Below, one piece after another: positions 1 through 5,099 of a stretch of 5,099 nucleotides of DNA; the stretch's first letter is position 1, and every line of letters begins with the position of its first letter. Source of the stretch: Calditrichia bacterium (lineage in GTDB: Bacteria > Calditrichota > Calditrichia > RBG-13-44-9); contig JALXCH010000378.1 of assembly GCA_026991005.1 (NCBI GenBank), positions 1 through 5,099 on the forward strand, given 5' to 3'. Position numbers and translations under genes: made by a program. The notes under the pieces are model-generated. The model was not told the DNA's origin. It saw nothing but the letters and a program-made list of their open reading frames with translations, and ran no database searches.

Positions 1-560
1 CTCCCCACCACTCCGTACAGCAGGGCAATTCCGTACAGCAGAAATCCGCTGGCAAACGAGCCCAGCAGGAAATATTTCAGCGAAGCTTCCAGAGAGAAGC
101 GGTTGGTTCGTCGGTATCCGGCCATGACGTACAGGGCAATGGACATGGTTTCCAGTCCCAGAAAAATAATCATCAGGTGGTTGGCAGCTCCCATGAACAT
201 CATTCCCACCGTGGCAAAGAGCATCAGAGGAGTGAATTCGATGAATTCGGTTTCCACAAAATCGTTGTAACTGATGGTCATTAGTAAACTAAAGCCCGCA
301 GTAATAAGAAAAAGAAAATTAAGCACGACCGTAAGACGATCCACGCGAATCATATCATTAAAAACCGCACCTTCCTGCCCTACCAGAAACAAATTGCCAA
401 TAATACCCAATCCAATTCCCAGCAAACCCAGGTAGGCCACGACCTTGCGGTTAATATTCCTTACAAACACACTTTGCACCATAAGGTAAACACCAAAAAG
501 CGAGAGAATTACCTGCGGTAGTATTCCCAGAAAATCCGTTAGTCCAATATTCACCGACAT
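1..560 (-). CDS. nuoN: NADH-quinone oxidoreductase subunit N (partial, N-terminal 186 codons)
   Basis: This is the start of NuoN, the antiporter-like channel subunit of the complex I membrane arm that lies nearest the NuoK/NuoJ junction. I translated it by hand from the ATG at 560. It stays open to the left edge, giving 186 codons, so the C-terminal half (family length is roughly 480-500) lies outside the window. The protein is almost wholly hydrophobic membrane helix. Family motifs are clear: FLGLETMSIALYVMAGY holds the TM5 glutamate (E137, matching E. coli E133), and SLEASLKYFLLGSFASGF holds K162 (E. coli K158) and is close to a NuoN signature. The start is supported by GGAGGA at 570-575, nine bases upstream. 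The gene follows nuoM after 35 bases, so it should share its transcript. Nothing is broken in the visible part. Identification is from motifs and gene order. Confidence 0.96.
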   Translation of the reverse strand, partial: MSVNIGLTDFLGILPQVILSLFGVYLMVQSVFVRNINRKVVAYLGLLGIGLGIIGNLFLVGQEGAVFNDMIRVDRLTVVLNFLFLITAGFSLLMTISYNDFVETEFIEFTPLMLFATVGMMFMGAANHLMIIFLGLETMSIALYVMAGYRRTNRFSLEASLKYFLLGSFASGFLLYGIALLYGVVG

Positions 561-595
561 GGATGCTATTCCTCCAATCAGACCCTTTGAAACGG

Positions 596-2161
596 TTATT
601 GATTACTCTGTTGGGAAAATTCCGCTGCCTTCCCCAACATCGGTTTTTGCGGTGAGACCTGCAATACCGTTTGTGCCTTTTTCACCCGCGATATCAGATC
701 GACCACCGTTGCTTCGGTTTTGTTCATAAAGGTGCGGGGGAAAAATCCAATCCAGAAAATGAACAAAATAATTGCCAGCAATGTACCAATTTCCCGACCG
801 TTGAGATCGGTCAAACTTTTATTTTCCTCATGGGTAAGCGGGCCAAACATCACCCGACGGTACATCCACAACAGATAGACGGCAGCGAAGATGATTCCGG
901 CGGTACCCAGCACGGCAAATGTTTTGGTTACCTGAAAGGTGCCCAGCAGAATGAGGAATTCCCCGATGAAACCGTTGGTTCCGGGAAGTCCCAGCGAAGA
1001 GAGGCACACAATCAGGAACAGGGTAGCGAAAACCGGCATCACTTTACTGATGCCCCCAAAATCGGCGATTTGCCGGGTGTGGCGGCGCTCGTAAATCATT
1101 CCCACCGCCAAAAAGAGCGCCCCGGTAGAAAGCCCATGGTTCACCATTTGAATGATGCCGCCCTGGACGCTCTCCACGGTAAGGGCAAAAATTCCCAGCA
1201 TGACAAACCCCAGGTGAGCCACGGAAGAGTACGCCACCAGTTTTTTAATATCGTGCTGTACCATGGCGACCCAGGCTCCGTACAGAATACCAATCGCGGC
1301 CAGAACGAAAAAGAGCGGCGTAAAGTAGGCCGTTGCTTGAGGGAACAGTGGCAGATTAAACCGCAGGAAACCATAGGTTCCCATCTTCAGCAACACCCCG
1401 GCCAGAATCACCGAACCGGCGGTGGGTGCTTCCACGTGGGCATCGGGCAACCAGGTGTGCAGGGGGAATATGGGCACCTTAATGGCAAAGGCCAGGGCAA
1501 ACGCCAGGAACAGCCAGTACTGAATATTAAAGGGAATGGATAATTCGTAAATTTTAGTTAAATCGAAAGTGTAAACACCGGTGTAATTATGGTACATGAA
1601 GTAGAGGTACAGGATTGCCGCCAGCATCAGCACCGAACCGACCATGGTGTAAAGGACGAACTTCACAGCGGCGTAAATCCGGCGCGGCCCGCCCCACACC
1701 CCGATGAGCAGATACATGGGGATTAACATCACTTCCCAGAAAACATAGAAGAGCAACAAATCCAGCGAAATAAACACCCCCAGCATGCCGGTTTCCAGAA
1801 AGAGCATAGCAATCATGTATTCCTTTACCCGGGTGGTAATGGCACTGTAGGAAGAGAGAATCGCCAGCGGCATGATGAAGGTGGTCAGCATGAACAACAA
1901 AATGCTGATTCCGTCCACACCGGTGTGAAATTGCGCTTCTATGGTGGGAATCCAGCTTTTGACCGTTTCGAATTGCATTCCGCTTTTGGAACCGTCGAAG
2001 TAGTAGAAAATGGGGAGCGAGAGCAAAAACGTCACCAGGCTCACCAGAAAAGCCCAGGCTTTGATTAACTTCTCTTCGCTCCGCGGAATCATCAGCAACA
2101 CAATCACGCCAAGTAGCGGAAGAAATGTGACAATATTCAGTAACGATGCCAGATTCATCAT
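596..2161 (-). CDS. nuoM: NADH-quinone oxidoreductase subunit M
   Basis: NuoM (521 aa) is the middle of the three antiporter-like proton channels in the complex I membrane arm. Visible family features include FWEVMLIPMYLLIGVWGG with the TM5 glutamate E143 (E. coli E144). AFAIKVPIFPLHTWLPDAHVEAPT contains K228 and H235 in the broken-helix TM7 region. AGVLLKMGTYGFLRF contains K259, and AYSSVAHLGF contains H315. MVNHGLSTGALF contains H342, and LPGTNGFIGEF contains the TM12 glutamate E401 (E. coli E407). About 14 transmembrane helices are expected from the family. It is slightly longer than E. coli NuoM (about 509 aa) because of a polar C-terminal tail from about residue 490. The start is one of two tandem ATGs; GGAG at 2169-2172 sits seven bases before the first. 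An overlapping reading frame that begins a little further upstream lacks membrane-protein character and is a shadow. The gene lies 57 bases after nuoL and 35 bases before nuoN. Confidence 0.98.
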   Translation of the reverse strand: MMNLASLLNIVTFLPLLGVIVLLMIPRSEEKLIKAWAFLVSLVTFLLSLPIFYYFDGSKSGMQFETVKSWIPTIEAQFHTGVDGISILLFMLTTFIMPLAILSSYSAITTRVKEYMIAMLFLETGMLGVFISLDLLLFYVFWEVMLIPMYLLIGVWGGPRRIYAAVKFVLYTMVGSVLMLAAILYLYFMYHNYTGVYTFDLTKIYELSIPFNIQYWLFLAFALAFAIKVPIFPLHTWLPDAHVEAPTAGSVILAGVLLKMGTYGFLRFNLPLFPQATAYFTPLFFVLAAIGILYGAWVAMVQHDIKKLVAYSSVAHLGFVMLGIFALTVESVQGGIIQMVNHGLSTGALFLAVGMIYERRHTRQIADFGGISKVMPVFATLFLIVCLSSLGLPGTNGFIGEFLILLGTFQVTKTFAVLGTAGIIFAAVYLLWMYRRVMFGPLTHEENKSLTDLNGREIGTLLAIILFIFWIGFFPRTFMNKTEATVVDLISRVKKAQTVLQVSPQKPMLGKAAEFSQQSNQ

Positions 2162-2175
2162 CTATGTTCTCCAAT
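2162..2175 (-). promoter_or_regulatory. Ribosome binding site of nuoM
   Basis: On the minus strand the sequence reads TTGGAGAACATAG directly before two tandem ATG codons (2159-2161 and 2156-2158). GGAG (2169-2172) is seven bases from the first ATG and ten from the second. Both distances are workable, but the first is closer to the usual optimum, so the 521-residue form is preferred. The TAG just before the ATG ends a short open frame that fills the nuoL-nuoM gap. Confidence 0.7.
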
Positions 2176-2218
2176 ACCTAAATTCTCGATTCATTTCCCA
2201 ATTACGGTTGCTCACCAT

Positions 2219-4111
2219 TTAAAAGAGCAAATAATATCCCAGAATGATGATGGCACCCAGCACCAGGAACGCAGCATAATGCTGCACATAACCGGTCTGG
2301 ATGCGGCGGTAGATTAATCCGATTAAAATGGCGATTTTCCCCAGCAGATTAACCAGTCCATCGATTAGCACGGCATCCACAAAACGCCACAGCCAGTGGC
2401 TAAAGTTGATGATGGGCTGGTAAATCAGGGCGTTGTAAATTTCATCCACATAATATTTATTGTAGAGCAGGCGGTAGATGCCTTTGAACCGTTCCGCCAT
2501 TCGTACCGGGCTGATGATTACTTTGATGTACATCAGATAGGCCAAATAGATGCCTCCCAGTGCCAGCAGTACGGAAATTCCCATCAGGGTATATTCCAGT
2601 GAATGGGATACGTGGGCAAAGTGGAGATGCTCTTCCGCAGCAGCAAACACGGGGGAAAGGAAATGTTCGAAATGATTATGGCCGCCCAGCAGTTCGGGGA
2701 TGCCCACCCAGCCGCCAACGAATGCCAGCACCGCCAGTGCCATCAGAGGGATGGTCATTACCGGAGGCGATTCGTGGATGTGCTTCTCCACTTCCGGCTC
2801 CACCCGCGATTCCCCGAAAAATGTAACAAACACCAGGCGGGACATGTAGAAGGCGGTGATAAAGGCACCCAGCGCTCCCAACAGCCACACAATCGGGCTG
2901 TAAGCAAATGCTTTGGCCAGAATTTCGTCCTTGGAGAAGAAACCACTGAACGGAGGGATTCCACTAATTGCCAGCCAGGCTACCATAAAGGTGATTGCGG
3001 TAATTTTGATTTTGGGATACAGCCCGCCCATTTTGCGAATATCGGTATTGTTTGCCAGGGCGTGCATCACCGAACCCGCTCCCAAAAAGAGCAGGGCTTT
3101 GAAGAAAGCGTGGGTCATCAAGTGGAAAATGCCCGCAGCATAGGCTCCCACCCCCACACCAATAAACATGTATCCTAACTGGCTGATGGTACTATAGGCC
3201 AGCACCCGTTTAATATCGTTATTAACCAGCGCCATGGTGGCAGCAAACAGGGCGGTAAAGGTTCCCACGGCTGTGACCACCAGCATGGCGGTGTGCGAGA
3301 GGCTGAAGATGGGACTAAACCGCGCTACCATGTACACACCGGCGGTTACCATGGTGGCCGCATGGATGAGGGCACTCACAGGAGTGGGACCTTCCATGGC
3401 GTCGGGCAACCAGATGTAAAGAGGAAACTGGGCACTTTTCCCGGTAGCTCCCACAAACAGGAGCAGTGCGGCAGCCGTGAGCACACCCGCCGAAAGCAGT
3501 TTATCCGTCTGGGAAAAAATGTCGTGGTAAGAGATGGTGCCCAGGGTAGCAAAGATGAGCATGATGCCCAGGGCAAATCCGAAATCGCCCACCCGGTTGG
3601 TGATGAACGCTTTCATCCCGGCTTTTGCCGCCGATGGTTTCTGGTACCAGAATCCAATCAGCAAATAGGAACACAAACCGACACCTTCCCAGCCCAGGTA
3701 CAACAGCAACAAGTTATTGCCCATCACCAGCATGAGCATGGAGAAGATAAACAGATTCAAGTAGGAAAAATAGCGAGCTACTCCGGGATCTCCGTGCATG
3801 TAACCGATGGAATACAGATGAATGAGAAAACCGACCCCTGTCACCACCAGCATCATCACAATGGAAAGCTGATCGACCAGTACACCAAACGGTGCTTTAA
3901 AATGCCCGGCCTGAATCCAGGTGAACAAATTCCCGTCGAACACTTCCCCATGCAGCACCCGCACAAAGGCAACCACCGAAAGGATAAAACTGGTCAGCAC
4001 CGTTGCATTGGCGATTAGCCCCGCTTTCTCTTTCAGTGCTTTGCCAAACACACCATTTACAACCGCACCGAACAGGGGTAAAAAAGGAATGTACCAGATA
4101 AAGCTACCCAT
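2219..4111 (-). CDS. nuoL: NADH-quinone oxidoreductase subunit L
   Basis: NuoL (630 aa; E. coli about 613) is the distal antiporter-like proton channel of the complex I membrane arm. Family motifs in order: LYLGWEGVGLCSYLLIGFWY with TM5 glutamate E142 (E. coli E144), then TNRVGDFGF with D176. FVGATGKSAQFPLYIWLPDAMEGPTPVSALIHAATMV holds K225 and H250. DIKRVLAYSTISQLGYM follows, then HLMTHAFFKALLFLGAGSVMH with H330, H334 and K338. SGIPPFSGFFSKDEIL holds the TM12 K394 and D395. After a histidine-rich loop (about 475-505) the C-terminal part has YYVDEIYNALIYQP (553-566). It then runs to a last hydrophobic segment (about 612-630), consistent with the lateral amphipathic helix and final TM helix of NuoL. 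This extension separates it from NuoM, NuoN and most Mrp subunits. The start is backed by GGAG at 4121-4124, nine bases upstream. It lies 67 bases after nuoK. No defect is visible. Confidence 0.98.
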   Translation of the reverse strand: MGSFIWYIPFLPLFGAVVNGVFGKALKEKAGLIANATVLTSFILSVVAFVRVLHGEVFDGNLFTWIQAGHFKAPFGVLVDQLSIVMMLVVTGVGFLIHLYSIGYMHGDPGVARYFSYLNLFIFSMLMLVMGNNLLLLYLGWEGVGLCSYLLIGFWYQKPSAAKAGMKAFITNRVGDFGFALGIMLIFATLGTISYHDIFSQTDKLLSAGVLTAAALLLFVGATGKSAQFPLYIWLPDAMEGPTPVSALIHAATMVTAGVYMVARFSPIFSLSHTAMLVVTAVGTFTALFAATMALVNNDIKRVLAYSTISQLGYMFIGVGVGAYAAGIFHLMTHAFFKALLFLGAGSVMHALANNTDIRKMGGLYPKIKITAITFMVAWLAISGIPPFSGFFSKDEILAKAFAYSPIVWLLGALGAFITAFYMSRLVFVTFFGESRVEPEVEKHIHESPPVMTIPLMALAVLAFVGGWVGIPELLGGHNHFEHFLSPVFAAAEEHLHFAHVSHSLEYTLMGISVLLALGGIYLAYLMYIKVIISPVRMAERFKGIYRLLYNKYYVDEIYNALIYQPIINFSHWLWRFVDAVLIDGLVNLLGKIAILIGLIYRRIQTGYVQHYAAFLVLGAIIILGYYLLF

Positions 4112-4178
4112 CTATTTCTACTCCGGTTTTATTTCTCACAAACGTTTTGCCACCGAACATTGACTTCCCAACCCGTGA

Positions 4179-4487
4179 TTACCACTTCAACAACTTGATT
4201 TCGTCCACGTGCACCGTTTCGCGGATGCGGTAAATGGCCACGATAATCGCCAGTCCCACAGCCACTTCCGCCGCCGCCACTACCATCACCATAAACACAA
4301 AAATTTGCCCTTCGATGTTGTTCAAGTAATTGGAAAATGCCACAAAGACCAGATTAGCGGCGTTTAACATCAATTCAATGGACATAAAGATGACAATGGC
4401 ATTGCGGCGAATCACCACGCCCAGCACACCCAGCGAAAAGAGGATAGCACTTAACACCAGAAAATAGGATACAGGAACTTCAATCAT
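4179..4487 (-). CDS. nuoK: NADH-quinone oxidoreductase subunit K
   Basis: NuoK (102 aa; E. coli 100) is a small three-helix membrane subunit homologous to MrpC. It forms part of the charged axis joining the quinone module to the antiporter-like channels. The N-terminal helix is followed by [32 protein letters not shown], which includes the conserved cytoplasmic-loop arginines R27 and R28 and the TM2 glutamate E38 (E. coli E36). The third helix, [24 protein letters not shown], carries E74 (E. coli E72). Both glutamates are needed for coupled pumping in the characterised E. coli enzyme. The start is supported by GGAG at 4496-4499, eight bases upstream, lying in the 20-base gap after the nuoJ stop. 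Close spacing suggests co-translation with nuoJ. The C-terminal tail after R89 is short and polar, as is usual for the family. Confidence 0.98.
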   Translation of the reverse strand: MIEVPVSYFLVLSAILFSLGVLGVVIRRNAIVIFMSIELMLNAANLVFVAFSNYLNNIEGQIFVFMVMVVAAAEVAVGLAIIVAIYRIRETVHVDEIKLLKW

Positions 4488-4507
4488 CGTTTTATCTCCA
4501 GCCCCTT

Positions 4508-5017
4508 CTAATCTTTTTCCACCGTTAATTTACGTTTCGAGAGATACAGCGCCCCCAGCATTGCCACCAGCAGCAGAATGGAAGTAATTTCGAACGGCAA
4601 AACGTAGGTGCTGAAAAGCGCCTTCCCCAGATGCTCTACCGTGCCCACGCTGGTTTCCCGGACAAAAGCTGTGCGATACCCGTGGAACACGATATGTCCC
4701 AGTTCCAGAAAAAGTACCACCACCAGCGGCAATCCGATGTAAATCATATAGCGGAAAGCACCCGGGGCACGGGTCTCGGTTTTCAGGTTAAGCAACATCA
4801 CCACAAACAGGAACAGCACCATGATGGCACCTGCATACACTGCTATGTGAACCACAGCAATGAAATGTGCCAGCAACAGGACGTAAATCCCCGCCAGGGA
4901 GAAAAACGTGACCACTAAAAACATGGCACTGTACACGGGATTGCGATGAGCAATCACCATCACGGCGGAAAGCACGGCTATAACCGCAAATGTAAAAAAT
5001 AAAATCATGTGCAACAT
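4508..5017 (-). CDS. nuoJ: NADH-quinone oxidoreductase subunit J
   Basis: NuoJ (169 aa; E. coli 184) is a five-helix membrane subunit of complex I, equivalent to mitochondrial ND6. The N-terminal region includes [28 protein letters not shown], typical of TM1-TM2 (compare TNPVHALLYLIISLLAISG in E. coli). The strongest signature is [20 protein letters not shown] (59-78), the TM3 segment that forms a pi-bulge in structures; Y61, G63 and F69 are retained. A polar stretch (about 112-132) separates TM4 from the last helix, [22 protein letters not shown], which carries the usual glutamate (E143). The C-terminal tail is shorter than in E. coli. AAAGGA at 5026-5031 supports the ATG at 5017; a second ATG at codon 4 is less well spaced. 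It is the first identifiable gene of the cluster here and precedes nuoK by 20 bases. One position of note is H57, where E. coli has glutamate. Confidence 0.97.
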   Translation of the reverse strand: MLHMILFFTFAVIAVLSAVMVIAHRNPVYSAMFLVVTFFSLAGIYVLLLAHFIAVVHIAVYAGAIMVLFLFVVMLLNLKTETRAPGAFRYMIYIGLPLVVVLFLELGHIVFHGYRTAFVRETSVGTVEHLGKALFSTYVLPFEITSILLLVAMLGALYLSKRKLTVEKD

Positions 5018-5031
5018 TGGGCGAATCCTTT
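5018..5031 (-). promoter_or_regulatory. Ribosome binding site of nuoJ
   Basis: On the minus strand AAAGGA (5026-5031) lies eight bases before the ATG at 5017. It is weaker than the GGAG sites of the four following genes. It favours ATG 5017 over the in-frame ATG at 5006-5008, which would be about 17 bases from it. Confidence 0.55.
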
Positions 5032-5099
5032 GCTTAAATCTCCGACATTCTTTAAAAACATCCTATTAGAACCAAGGAGCGCTATGCCCAGATGGCCAT
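5032..5099. other. Unassigned edge upstream of nuoJ
   Basis: This 68-base edge has no gene I can assign. On the minus strand one frame ends in a TAG at about 5084-5086 after the codons for MAIWA. A second ends in tandem TAA-TAG at about 5064-5069. The third stays open into nuoJ and stops there at a TGA overlapping the first codons. Any of these could be the tail of an upstream nuo gene such as nuoI, but none shows a recognisable C-terminus. On the plus strand, AAGGAG (5074-5079) precedes an ATG at 5084-5086 by four bases, so a divergent gene starting here is also possible. No hairpin followed by a T-run was convincing. The sequence between about 5032 and 5070 is AT-rich compared with the genes. 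Confidence 0.4.

Noticed and set aside
233..250. Short direct repeat GAATTCGAT/GAATTCGG
   Set aside because: It encodes the ETEFIEFT stretch of NuoN and is explained by codons for repeated E-F residues; there is no wider repeat.
671..1543. Plus-strand open frame of 290 codons opposite nuoM
   Set aside because: It lies wholly antisense to a firmly identified gene. Its translation is low-complexity in H, Q, G and K with no recognisable domain, the usual mirror image of a hydrophobic membrane protein, and it has no supporting start signal.
1587..2174. Minus-strand frame of 195 codons overlapping the start of nuoM
   Set aside because: It overlaps nuoM out of frame and lacks the membrane-protein character and motifs seen in the real frame. 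The Shine-Dalgarno at 2169-2172 serves nuoM.
3293..4018. Plus-strand open frame of 241 codons opposite nuoL
   Set aside because: It is also a shadow: the translation is rich in H, Q and G like the one opposite nuoM, as expected when codons for hydrophobic helices are read backwards. Neither resembles a known protein.
4104..4160. 18-codon minus-strand frame in the nuoK-nuoL gap, overlapping the nuoL start
   Set aside because: It starts at ATG 4158-4160 with only a weak GGGAAG three bases upstream and ends eight bases inside nuoL. It is short enough to arise by chance, and the nuoL GGAG site explains translation without it.
5018..5080. Possible sigma-70 promoter for nuoJ (TTGGTT near 5074, TAAAGA-like near 5054)
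   Set aside because: The spacing and the -10 match are poor, and an AT-rich stretch this short gives such matches by chance.

Overview
The window is a stretch of a bacterial respiratory complex I operon, read entirely from the minus strand. In transcription order (right to left) it holds nuoJ, nuoK, nuoL, nuoM and the first 186 codons of nuoN, which runs off the left edge. All five encode membrane-arm subunits of proton-pumping NADH:quinone oxidoreductase (NDH-1). Gene order is the canonical J-K-L-M-N. The identifications rest on several independent motifs per protein, and the catalytically important charged residues expected in each subunit are present.

Layout: positions 5018-5099 lie upstream of nuoJ and cannot be assigned to a gene. 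Next come nuoJ (4508-5017), a 20-base gap, nuoK (4179-4487), a 67-base gap, nuoL (2219-4111), a 57-base gap, nuoM (596-2161), a 35-base gap and nuoN (560 to the edge). Four of the five starts have a GGAG-type Shine-Dalgarno sequence 7-10 bases upstream; nuoJ has AAAGGA. I saw no terminator-like hairpin and no convincing promoter in the gaps, which fits one polycistronic message. No stretch longer than 300 bases lacks a gene.

How the genes work together: NuoL, NuoM and NuoN are the three Mrp-antiporter-like channels. Each carries a TM5 glutamate and, where that part is in the window, the lysines of the half-channels. NuoK and NuoJ link this arm to the quinone-binding module. NuoL also has the long C-terminal extension expected to form the lateral helix along the arm. 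Electron-transfer subunits (NuoA-I) are not in the window and would be expected further upstream or elsewhere.

Organism: a bacterium of roughly balanced base composition. Consistent Shine-Dalgarno use argues against a typical Bacteroidota genome, where such sites are weak. The proteins could come from any of several Gram-negative phyla, and I cannot place it more precisely by eye. I found no mobile element, CRISPR, RNA gene or unknown system; this is an ordinary core-metabolism region. The findings are therefore minor and scored low.
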